Of a stretch of DNA of 13,493 bases, positions 6,167-13,259 are shown piece by piece. Position 1 is the first letter of the stretch, and every line of letters starts with the position of its first letter. This stretch comes from Calditrichia bacterium (GTDB taxonomy: Bacteria > Calditrichota > Calditrichia > Calditrichales > Calditrichaceae): assembly GCA_027039465.1 (NCBI GenBank), contig JALWEA010000193.1, positions 1 to 13,493 on the forward strand. The letters are read 5' to 3'. Made by a program: the position numbers and the translations under genes. The notes under the pieces were generated by a model. It saw nothing but the letters and a program-made list of their open reading frames with translations, was not told the DNA's origin and did not search any database.

Positions 6167-8140
6167 ATGGCTCAAAATTTGATTGAAAAAATTGCGCAAC
6201 GCTTTGCCGTCGATCTTGAACCCGGTCATGTCGTGCACAGCGGCGATTACATTATGATTCAGCCCGCTTACGTTATGACCCATGACAATACCGGTGCGGT
6301 TATTCCCAAATTTCGTAAGATCGGCGCTAAAAAATTGTTCAATCCCAGACAGGTTGTTAATACCCTTGACCACAACATTCAGGATAAATCCGAAAAAAAT
6401 CTGGAAAAATATCGAAAGATAGAAGCTTTTGCCCGTGAAATGGGCGCCGATTTTTATCCCGCAGGTCGCGGTATCGGTCACCAAATCATGATTGAAGAAG
6501 GCTATGCCTGGCCCGGTACTATGGTGGTTGCCTCGGACAGCCATTCCAATATGTATGGCGGTATGGGTTGCCTGGGAACGCCTATTGTGCGTACCGACGC
6601 GGCTGCCATTTGGGCCTCGGGCAGAACCTGGTGGCAAGTACCGCCTGTGGCTAAAGTGATTTTAAAAGGAAAGTTGCGTCCGGGCGTAACGGGCAAAGAC
6701 GTCATTATTACCTTGGCGGGGTATTTCAAGAACGACGAAGTTTTGAATCATGCGCTTGAGTTCAGCGGCGAGGGCGTGAAAGAACTTTCCATTGATCAAC
6801 GTTTGACCATTGCCAACATGACGACCGAATGGGGCGCCCTGGCCGGTGTGTTTCCGGTGGACGAGCGCACCATCGAATGGCTGGAAAAGCGCATCGAATA
6901 TGTCAAACAACGCGGCCCGGCCGGTGTGCCCTCCGATGCGGACGGTCACGGCGAACATCCGCGATTGAATGAAAGCCACCTGCAGGAATTGAAACAAAAT
7001 CTCATTCTGCCGGATGCCGATGCCTATTACACCAAAGAAATCGTTCTGGATTTGGGTTCGGTGGTTCCTTACGTTGCCGGTCCGGATACGGTTAAAGTAA
7101 CGCATCCGGTTACGGAGTTGGCCAAACAAAATATTAAAATTCAAAAAGCCTATTTGGTGAGCTGTGTTAACAGCCGTTTGGAAGACATCAGGCAGGCCGC
7201 CGAAGTGATCAAAGGAAAGAAAGTTGCCCCTCATGTTAAATTTTACATTGCCGCCGCCTCCAGCGAAGTGCAAAAAGAGGCCGAACGCTTAGGCTACTGG
7301 CAAACATTATTGGAAGCGGGAGCCATTCCTTTACCGCCGGGTTGCGGGCCGTGCATCGGTTTGGGAGCCGGTTTGTTGGAAGACGGCGAGGTGGGTATCT
7401 CGGCAACCAACCGTAATTTTAAAGGACGTATGGGGTCGCCCAATGCCCAAGCGTATTTGGCTTCGCCCGCGGTTGTAGCCGCCTCGGCAGTTAGCGGTAA
7501 AATCGATACGCCGTTTCCAATGCAGGCCGAAGCGCCTAGGGCCGAAATCAAAATAAATCCGGCACCCAAAACCGGCAAACCCAAAGTAAACATTTTACCG
7601 GGCTTTCCGGAAAAGATTGAGGGCGAGCTGCTTTTCTGCCCCAAAAACAACATGAACACCGACGGCATTTATCCCGGCAAATACACGTACATCGACGATT
7701 TTACCCCGGAGCAGCAGGCGCAAGTGGTCATGGAAAATTACGACCCCCAATTTAAGAACATCATGAAAAAGGGTGATATTTTGGTCGGTGGTTTCAACTT
7801 CGGCACAGGCAGTTCGCGCGAGCAGGCGGCCACAGCTTTAAAATATGCGGGTATTCAATTATTGATCGCCGGTTCTTTCAGCGAAACGTACAAACGCAAT
7901 GCCATTAACAACGGTTTCATTGTCATCGATGTACCGGAATTGGTGAATGATTTGAAGGAACGATTCGGCGAGGATCAACTGACCATTCGCACCAATTTAA
8001 AAGCCTTGGTTGATTTTATTAAAACACAGATTCGGGTTGGCGAAAATTCGTATGCCATTAAGCCGTTTGGCAGCGCGGCACAGGAAATCATTATTGCCGG
8101 CGGGCTGGAGAACTGGGTAAAGCAAAAGTTAGGTTTATGA
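6167..8140 (+). CDS. Aconitase-superfamily hydro-lyase, fused single chain, Lys4/homoaconitase-like
   Basis: The protein has 657 residues. The large [4Fe-4S] domain (1 to about 450) is followed by a linker and the swivelling small domain (about 475-645). Iron-sulfur ligands are C333 (VSCVNS) and C393/C396 (PPGCGPCIG). Other conserved sites are D68-H69, G-I-G-H-Q at 102-106, S-D-S-H-S-N at 123-128 and the small-domain GTGSSRE at 546-552. Long stretches (for example CLGTPIVRTDAAAIWASG, NMNTDGIYPGKYTY, RLTIANMTTEWGAL) resemble, from memory, fungal mitochondrial homoaconitase Lys4 more than AcnA or AcnB. It isomerises citrate/isocitrate or homocitrate/homoisocitrate. No lysine- or TCA-pathway genes are nearby to decide, so the substrate remains open. 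It is cytoplasmic, with no signal peptide. GGGAG lies upstream of the ATG, and an intrinsic terminator follows the stop. Confidence 0.92.
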   Translation: MAQNLIEKIAQRFAVDLEPGHVVHSGDYIMIQPAYVMTHDNTGAVIPKFRKIGAKKLFNPRQVVNTLDHNIQDKSEKNLEKYRKIEAFAREMGADFYPAGRGIGHQIMIEEGYAWPGTMVVASDSHSNMYGGMGCLGTPIVRTDAAAIWASGRTWWQVPPVAKVILKGKLRPGVTGKDVIITLAGYFKNDEVLNHALEFSGEGVKELSIDQRLTIANMTTEWGALAGVFPVDERTIEWLEKRIEYVKQRGPAGVPSDADGHGEHPRLNESHLQELKQNLILPDADAYYTKEIVLDLGSVVPYVAGPDTVKVTHPVTELAKQNIKIQKAYLVSCVNSRLEDIRQAAEVIKGKKVAPHVKFYIAAASSEVQKEAERLGYWQTLLEAGAIPLPPGCGPCIGLGAGLLEDGEVGISATNRNFKGRMGSPNAQAYLASPAVVAASAVSGKIDTPFPMQAEAPRAEIKINPAPKTGKPKVNILPGFPEKIEGELLFCPKNNMNTDGIYPGKYTYIDDFTPEQQAQVVMENYDPQFKNIMKKGDILVGGFNFGTGSSREQAATALKYAGIQLLIAGSFSETYKRNAINNGFIVIDVPELVNDLKERFGEDQLTIRTNLKALVDFIKTQIRVGENSYAIKPFGSAAQEIIIAGGLENWVKQKLGL

Positions 8141-8150
8141 CGAAATTAAG

Positions 8151-8184
8151 GCGCTTTATTTATTTTAAATAAATTGTGCTTTTT
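8151..8184 (+). terminator. Intrinsic terminator after the aconitase gene
   Basis: The stem is GCGC-TTTATTTA, loop TTT, TAAATAAA-tt-GTGC (one G-T pair and a two-base bulge), followed by five T at 8180-8184. It begins ten bases past the stop, separating the aconitase from the next gene. Confidence 0.75.
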
Positions 8185-8233
8185 CTCTGAAATTTTAGCC
8201 GAAATTTTGTTAGTTTAAGTAAGACAAAAAATT

Positions 8234-8240
8234 AAAGGTG
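8234..8240 (+). promoter_or_regulatory. Ribosome binding site deciding a TTG start
   Basis: AAAGGTG ends four bases before TTG at 8245-8247. It supports the non-ATG start that keeps the complete signal peptide. Confidence 0.55.
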
Positions 8241-8244
8241 CGGT

Positions 8245-9336
8245 TTGAAGCATTTTTATATTGGGTTATTATTTTTAGTGATGTTTGGCTACCATTTGGA
8301 TGCCCAGATCGCCCTGTATAATGACGGCGGCTACGGCACCTGGCAGGACGGCTTGACCGCCTTGGAGCAGTTTTTAACGTGGAAAGGCGTCGCCTTTACC
8401 GAGGTCAATGCCGATACGGTCAATAATACCGACTGGCCTGTACGTTATCAGGCGATTTGTTTTCCCGGAGGCTATGCTTACTATTACAAATTAGCCATTG
8501 ATTCCAACGGAATCCAAAAAATAAGGCAATTTGTGAATGACGGGGGAAGTTATTTAGGCATTTGCGCGGGCGCCTATTTTGCCAGCGATTCCGTGCAGTG
8601 GGAAGAAGACGGGCTGTTGGATTATCCGCTTGATCTGTTTGACGGCGTGGCGATCGGTGCTATCGATTCCATTGCCCCTTGGGATAATTACACCATGACG
8701 CAGGTCAATTTGAATCCCGACCATCCCATCAACCAGTACGAGTCTGCCTTTGAAATAATTTTGTACTACGGCGGTCCATATTTTCGTAAACACGCCGGCG
8801 CTGCCATGGATACCGTGGGCACGTGGCAAAGTTACCACGATTTGCCAGGCATCATCACCTTTAATTACGGAAACGGCCGCGTGCTTTTAATGGGCCCGCA
8901 TCCGGAGAACGAAGAAGACAGTGATCGGGACAGTACCACTTTTGCTGATGAATTGGACGATCAGGGTTCGGACTGGCCGTTTTTATGGTCGGCGATCGAT
9001 TGGCTTTTGGGGCAATCGATTACCTATCCCAATCCATCGGCTTTACTAGGCTCTAAAGAAACGCACAAAGTGCCGGGAATATTTACGATTAATTTGTCTC
9101 CCAATCCGTTTAATTCGGCAATTAAGATTACAATCAGTAGCAAACGGCCGTTCGATGATTTGCAATTGCGGTTGTTCGATGCTTTGGGACGGTTGGTACA
9201 AAAGAAAGTTGTGCGCCATCCTTCGGGGAAAACCATCGTGCATTTTAATTTGGACAATCGGCCTTCGGGTGTTTATTTTTTGCAGGTTCGGAAACAAGGA
9301 TCGGTGTTAAATCGCAAGCTTACCTTGATTAAATGA
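8245..9336 (+). CDS. Secreted BPL_N/class I glutamine-amidotransferase-like protein with T9SS sorting domain
   Basis: The protein has 363 residues. A signal peptide (1 to about 20, ending DAQ) is followed by a Rossmann-like domain (22 to about 257) with CFPGGYAYYYK at 72-82, a nucleophile elbow GICAGAY with C107, and G-P-H219-P-E221. This is the Cys-His-Glu arrangement of class I glutamine amidotransferases and of the biotin-protein-ligase N-terminal domain family (BPL_N). The C-terminal part (about 278-363) has LSPNPFNSA, LFDALGRLV and SGVYFLQV, the layout of a T9SS type A sorting domain, so the protein should be exported and anchored or released at the cell surface. Substrate is unknown; no biotin-ligase catalytic domain is present. 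The start is TTG: AAAGGTG lies just upstream, and the next in-frame ATG (8281) would remove most of the signal peptide. Confidence 0.85.
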   Translation: MKHFYIGLLFLVMFGYHLDAQIALYNDGGYGTWQDGLTALEQFLTWKGVAFTEVNADTVNNTDWPVRYQAICFPGGYAYYYKLAIDSNGIQKIRQFVNDGGSYLGICAGAYFASDSVQWEEDGLLDYPLDLFDGVAIGAIDSIAPWDNYTMTQVNLNPDHPINQYESAFEIILYYGGPYFRKHAGAAMDTVGTWQSYHDLPGIITFNYGNGRVLLMGPHPENEEDSDRDSTTFADELDDQGSDWPFLWSAIDWLLGQSITYPNPSALLGSKETHKVPGIFTINLSPNPFNSAIKITISSKRPFDDLQLRLFDALGRLVQKKVVRHPSGKTIVHFNLDNRPSGVYFLQVRKQGSVLNRKLTLIK

Positions 9337-9894
9337 CTGTAATATCGGTTCGAAAAAGCAGCTAAATCTTTTTATTCCCATACCTGATTAAAAAACTATA
9401 AAAGGCTAACCAAAAATATTTGAAATTAAACGGAACCATTTGCCCCTTTCATTTTCATTCCATGATGTGTCAGGGATGGGTTAGGAATTAAATACAACAG
9501 TCCAAAATGTTAGAGGCAGACTCCCGGATTTCCCGATCAAGAATCTAACCTATTTATAATTACGAGACGATCCCGAAGGGATCAAACAATAATAACCCAT
9601 CAATTCATTGGTGCGGACTAATGACTCACACGTCATAATGTCCGTCCTGAAAGGACGTCTGAAAATGCGTTCCCACATTTGAAAATGTGGGCTATTATCG
9701 TAATTCCCTTTCGGGAATTTTGGGAAAATGGACCTTTTTAAAATAGAACAAAACAGGTTGATTCGGAAAATAGGCTCAAATTATTTTTCCGGATTTTAAT
9801 TTTATCCCAAAATATCTAAAATTTAAGGAATCGGCCCCTGCTCCCCGAGATTAATATGGTACCGATAGAAAATCCCTTAATTCTCTTTCCGTTT
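9337..9894. other. Gene-free region with a hairpin cluster
   Basis: No credible gene is present in these 558 bases between the ends of two convergent genes. The centre (9558-9719) is a cluster of palindromes described separately. The flanks are plain AT-rich sequence, and no clear intrinsic terminator was found for either flanking gene. Confidence 0.6.
9558..9719. repeat. REP-like composite: five or more hairpins with inverted end modules
   Basis: Successive palindromes are GATCCC-gaa-GGGATC (9569-9583), GGAC..ATGAC-tcacac-GTCAT..GTCC (9615-9643), CGTCCT-gaa-AGGACG (9643-9657), CCCACATTT-ga-AAATGTGGG (9672-9691) and AATTCCC-tttc-GGGAATT (9702-9719). The outer parts mirror each other: AATTACGA (9558-9565) against TCGTAATT (9698-9705), and ATAATAACCCA (9589-9599) against TGGGCTATTAT (9688-9698; one mismatch). 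Each half thus reads as a short CCC/GGG palindrome, an A-rich spacer with ATAATA, then a second CCC-starting palindrome. This is the layout of a REPIN or MITE-like dispersed element. No transposase is present here. Confidence 0.75.
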
Positions 9895-10725
9895 CTATTT
9901 GTGCAAACCGATAATTTTGCCTCTTACATCATTAGTAAATACGCCGCCCGAGCCTGCCGACTTAATAACCAAATCACCGTTTACATCATCCACGCGAATA
10001 TCGCCGGAGCCGTCGCGGATGGTAATCGTTTGTCCGATATGCTTTAAATTGATTTCACCGGAACCGTCCGTAATATCCATGGTTCCTTCCACCTGATCGG
10101 CGAAAATTGCCCCGGAACCGTCGGTAATATCGACATTTCCCTCAATCTGTTTCAGCGTCATTTCACCCGATCCGTCCCGAATGGTGCAATCGCCGTTGAT
10201 ATTTTGCACTAAAATACCACCGGAACCATCGGTGATTTCCAAAGCACCTTGCAAATTTTTGACCGTTAAAAATCCCGATCCGTCAATAATATCCGTTTGC
10301 CCGATTACGTTCCCGATTTCCGTTGAACCGGAGCCGTCGATTATTTTTAAATCCATCTTCTGCGGGATTTCAATTGTCAGATCGATCTCAATGCTTTGAA
10401 CGTTTCCGCCGAAAATCCAATCGAACAGACTAAAATTGTCGTTTTTTGTTTTGCTAACCAATACCGCCGTTGAGCCGTCACGCGTTAAACTGAGTTTAAC
10501 CGCTTTTGAAAGTTTGCGCGCATCCAGGCCCTCGGGGCGAATTTCGGCCGTAACACGGATTTGCTGAAGTTCGGGCGAACCTTTAACCTTTAAAAATCCT
10601 GCGCCGCAGGTCGCTTTCAGCCTGGTAATGCCTTGAGCATCAAGTGTCAAAACCCGCACGTTATTATCTTTGGCAAACAATAATGAAGCAAAAAAGGTCA
10701 GAACGACAATCATGAATACACGCAT
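9895..10725 (-). CDS. Secreted DUF4097/adhesin-like protein with 18-residue DGSG repeats
   Basis: The protein has 276 residues with a signal peptide (1 to about 18, ending LLFAK). The first part (about 20-125) is beta-rich and includes IEIDLTIEIP, the usual entry into the repeat domain of this family. From 130 onward DGSG recurs at residues 130, 148, 166, 184, 202, 220 and 238, exactly 18 apart, and ends in a variant AGSG at 257-260. Each unit has two short beta strands, a glycine turn and the DGSG turn, suggesting a regular beta-solenoid. This resembles DUF4097/putative auto-transporter-adhesin head-GIN proteins, whose biochemical role is not known. No catalytic residues, lipobox or anchoring domain were seen, so it is probably periplasmic or secreted. 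The ATG start has AAAGGGG upstream. It stands alone on the minus strand. Confidence 0.82.
   Translation of the reverse strand: MRVFMIVVLTFFASLLFAKDNNVRVLTLDAQGITRLKATCGAGFLKVKGSPELQQIRVTAEIRPEGLDARKLSKAVKLSLTRDGSTAVLVSKTKNDNFSLFDWIFGGNVQSIEIDLTIEIPQKMDLKIIDGSGSTEIGNVIGQTDIIDGSGFLTVKNLQGALEITDGSGGILVQNINGDCTIRDGSGEMTLKQIEGNVDITDGSGAIFADQVEGTMDITDGSGEINLKHIGQTITIRDGSGDIRVDDVNGDLVIKSAGSGGVFTNDVRGKIIGLHK
9946..10338 (-). repeat. 54-bp coding tandem repeats (DGSG units)
   Basis: Seven units of 54 bp, plus a divergent eighth, encode the 18-residue period. The DNA is also similar between units (for example CCGGAACCGTCGGTAAT and variants on the plus strand), pointing to growth by duplication. Confidence 0.8.
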
Positions 10726-11205
10726 GATATCCCCTTTATTTTTGAATGAACTTTATTTGCACATACGTAAAAGAGCTGTTAAAGTTTTAATTTTCTTTGA
10801 TCGCACGTTAATTCTTTATAAATTGTTGGAGTCTGAACGGGAATTTGCGTTCATTTGCGGTGGAATCGTAGGGGCGAAGCATTTCCCAAAAACATAAAAA
10901 AGCAATAGAAATTTTTTATTGCGAAACATTAAATGTTTTAAGTTTCAGGAATGTCGGAGGAATTGCTTCGCCCTTACATCAAATGTCCAAAGCAAAGGTG
11001 GAATTGCGGTAAGGGACGAACGCAATTGATTGCCGAGTATCACGAGGATCGAGAGGTAACGAAAAAGTGCTTATGGACGTTGCCCCTATGGAAGAGATTT
11101 TTTCGTCCCGAGAATCGGGGTTCAGAATGACAGTCCGTACTGAGTTCAAGCCAAGAATTTAAATTTCAGGAATTTATTAGTTAACCGTTTAAAGCGGAGA
11201 GAACC
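10726..11205. other. Gene-free divergent region with several inverted repeats
   Basis: These 480 bases separate two divergent genes and must hold both promoters, but no confident -35/-10 pair was found. It contains GAACG/CGTTC (10835-10852), the 110-bp inverted-repeat element (10868-10977), AATTGCG/CGCAATT (11002-11008 and 11021-11027) and CCCGA-gaa-TCGGG (11107-11119). An AGAATGACA word at 11124-11132 is shared with the element ending at 13125. No ORF looks real. Confidence 0.6.
10868..10977. repeat. 110-bp inverted-repeat element (MITE/REPIN-like)
   Basis: The left end GTAGGGGCGAAGCATTTCC (10868-10886) pairs with the right end GGAATTGCTTCGCCCTTAC (10959-10977) at 17 of 19 positions. Inside are GCAATA/TATTGC (10902-10922) and AAACATT-a-AATGTTT, so the whole can fold as a long arm with internal hairpins. 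It has no coding capacity. Confidence 0.7.
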
Positions 11206-12837
11206 ATGCAATCCGTGGAAATAAATGCATCCACTTTACCGGATCTATTTGACCGAAGCGCACCTGCGGATACGCGTAAAACCTTGTATTTTGATCTCAA
11301 TGGTCAGGAAATTACCTTCGCTATTTTTTACAATCGTGTTGAGTTGGTAACGGAGCTTTTAAAGAAGCAGGGTGCGAAAAAGGGGGATGTTGTTGCCATT
11401 TTAAGTGACAATGTAGCCAATTGGGCGTGCGCGTATTTTGCCATTGCCAGAACCGGCGCCATTGCCTTGCCGCTGCTGCAAGAAATGAGTGATCACGACT
11501 TGGCCCTTTTTCTGAATGCCCATCGGGTACGTCTCGTTTTTACATCCGATTTACACAAAGAACGCTTGGCACATTTGGACGTGAAGTCATTAACTACTTT
11601 GGTTTCTATGGAAAATTTTGCCGTGGAAACTCTGTCCGAAAGTCGGGAACGGATTCATGAAAAATGGGGGCGCGAATTTGCGCGGTTAAAAAAAGCGGCC
11701 ATTGAATTCATCAGGCTGACCGAGGCCGAAGATCCGTTAGACACCAAACCCGAAGATCCGTTTTGCATTCTGTACGTCCCGGATGAAACCAATCGCTGGC
11801 AGCAAATTTATTTGACCCATCAAAATATTATTTCCGCCGCCGTTAATATTTCCCGGCAACTTGAATTGAGCGAGCAGGACCGTATTGCGATCTTTTTGCC
11901 CCTTTCCCTGACTCTTCCGGCTTTGTTGGGAATTCTGATTCCTTTATTGGTTAATGCACAGGCTGTTCTCTTGACAAAGCCAAAGGATGAAAGAGAGTTG
12001 CAGAGCTATTTAAATCAATTCCAACCGACACACTTGTTTGCGGACAGCGCTTATGCCGAGTGGGTTTTCAAGAAGGCGCAAGCCACCGACAAACAGGGCT
12101 CGCTATTAAAACGTTCTTTGCGTTTGATCGGAAAATTGTTTTCAAGAGTCTCGGATAAGATAGATGAAGAATTCGTTTTCCCGCAAAAATACCACTGGCT
12201 TATTTGTACCAATTTTGCGCCATTGGGCAAGCAATTAAAACGTTTTCTGTGGGAGCGCCAAATTGCTCATCATCTTTTATTCGGCCATTTTCAAAGTTGC
12301 TCTCTTTTCCTTGTAGGGCAGGCAACCGACGATTTCGTTTGGGTGGAAGGGAAAATGCTGCCCGAATTCGAGTGGTACCTTTCTTCAGAAAACGATTCGA
12401 AAAGCGGTGAACTTTACATTAAAGGCCCGATGGTCTCGTTGAACAAATCGGATCGAATGGCTTCAAACGGTGGGTATTTAAAGACCGGCTGGATGGCGCG
12501 GCAAAAAGAGGATTTGGTGCAAATTTTAGGGCCAAGCATCCATCGCATTGCATTACCTGAAGGAATGTTCGTTTTTCCGGAATTGATCGAAGCGACACTC
12601 AATGAATACGAATGGGTCGCCGAATCTTTGGTGTATTTGGAGGGCGACGCCCTGTTTGTTCGTCTTTATCCCGATCCTGGTAAAGTCGGTCCTTTGGCGC
12701 GCCAACATCCCGAGCGCCTGGCTATGGAACTTTTACAGACAGTTACAAAACACCTGCCGCCCTACGCTCATTTAAAAGGCGTTTCCATCGAAAGCGAACC
12801 GTTCGCCAAGAATGCTTTCGGGCAGATTTTGAGGTAG
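11206..12837 (+). CDS. AMP-binding (ANL superfamily) acyl-CoA-synthetase-like protein with degenerate catalytic motifs
   Basis: The protein has 543 residues. The fold is recognisable from the N-terminal part (GDVVAILSDNVANWACAYFAIARTGAIALPL, about 60-90), YLTHQNII at 202-209, the GELYIKGPMV segment (401-410), GYLKTG (423-428) and the terminal GQILR (539-543). The catalytic motifs have changed. The P-loop that normally reads T-S-G-T-T-G-x-P-K-G is VPDETNRWQQ (191-200). The Y-G-x-T-E motif is F-G-H-F-Q (359-363). The Asp of Y-x-x-T-G-D is W429. The C-terminal lysine of G-K-I-L-R is Q540. The frame is intact, so it is not an obvious pseudogene. It may be a non-adenylating relative that binds acyl or nucleotide ligands, or a structural or regulatory pseudoenzyme. 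No signal peptide is visible. GGAGAG lies upstream of the ATG. Confidence 0.8.
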   Translation: MQSVEINASTLPDLFDRSAPADTRKTLYFDLNGQEITFAIFYNRVELVTELLKKQGAKKGDVVAILSDNVANWACAYFAIARTGAIALPLLQEMSDHDLALFLNAHRVRLVFTSDLHKERLAHLDVKSLTTLVSMENFAVETLSESRERIHEKWGREFARLKKAAIEFIRLTEAEDPLDTKPEDPFCILYVPDETNRWQQIYLTHQNIISAAVNISRQLELSEQDRIAIFLPLSLTLPALLGILIPLLVNAQAVLLTKPKDERELQSYLNQFQPTHLFADSAYAEWVFKKAQATDKQGSLLKRSLRLIGKLFSRVSDKIDEEFVFPQKYHWLICTNFAPLGKQLKRFLWERQIAHHLLFGHFQSCSLFLVGQATDDFVWVEGKMLPEFEWYLSSENDSKSGELYIKGPMVSLNKSDRMASNGGYLKTGWMARQKEDLVQILGPSIHRIALPEGMFVFPELIEATLNEYEWVAESLVYLEGDALFVRLYPDPGKVGPLARQHPERLAMELLQTVTKHLPPYAHLKGVSIESEPFAKNAFGQILR

Positions 12838-12872
12838 GTTCGAATTTATCGGTTGCCGGTTAGGGGATGTTA

Positions 12873-12969
12873 AGGGTTGAAGGGTTAAGAAAAACGTTAT
12901 CCGATATTCGTTTATTCGTTATGCGTTAATCGGATATGGGTTGAATTGTTGAATAGTTAAATGGTTGAA
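12873..12969 (+). repeat. 8-bp GGTTGAA-type tandem repeats with an embedded inverted repeat
   Basis: Units AGGGTTGA, AGGGTTAA (12873-12888) and GGGTTGAA, TTGTTGAA, TAGTTAAA, TGGTTGAA (12938-12969) repeat with period 8. Between the clusters lies ATCCGAT (12899-12905) opposite ATCGGAT (12929-12935). Confidence 0.6.
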
Positions 12970-13038
12970 TGGGGAAAATCGTTATTTGTGAATCATTGAT
13001 TGTACAATTCGCCCGTTAATTGATGTGATTCCCAGTCC

Positions 13039-13125
13039 TGTCATTGCGAACGATCCCGTGAGCATGCGAGCGGGTGAGTGAAGCAATCCTTACCAAAGCA
13101 GCAACGGACGTAATGAAGAATGACA
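13039..13125. repeat. TGTCATT...AATGACA-bounded dispersed-repeat-like element
   Basis: The 87-bp segment starts TGTCATTGCG and ends AGAATGACA, with exact 7-bp inverted ends. Inside, CCCG-tga-GCATGC-gag-CGGG (13055-13074) is palindromic. TCATTGCGA...AAGCAATCC is, from memory, the wording of a dispersed intergenic repeat seen in many bacterial genomes. Confidence 0.6.
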
Positions 13126-13240
13126 CAACTTGGATGTTATCGATCCGATAAATCGGGATGTAACACGAGGAGCGAGCGCGGCGAGTGGCAGGGATGGTTC
13201 AAAAGTACCGGCAGCGGCTGTTTTTTCTCCACCCCCTGTT

Positions 13241-13259
13241 GTCCCCCTCATAGGGGGAC
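13241..13259. repeat. Strong 8-bp hairpin
   Basis: GTCCCCCT-cat-AGGGGGAC is a perfect stem with a three-base loop. There is no T-run after it, so it is unlikely to be a standard terminator, and it lies about 400 bases past the nearest gene end. It is probably another REP-like unit. Confidence 0.6.

Noticed and set aside
6098..7273. Long minus-strand open frames (179 and 203 codons) opposite the aconitase gene
   Set aside because: They lie antisense to a clear 657-residue enzyme, have low-complexity composition and no recognisable motif.
9946..10338. Regular 54-bp repeats as a possible CRISPR array
   Set aside because: The repeats are contiguous, without unique spacers, and encode the DGSG units of a signal-peptide-bearing protein.
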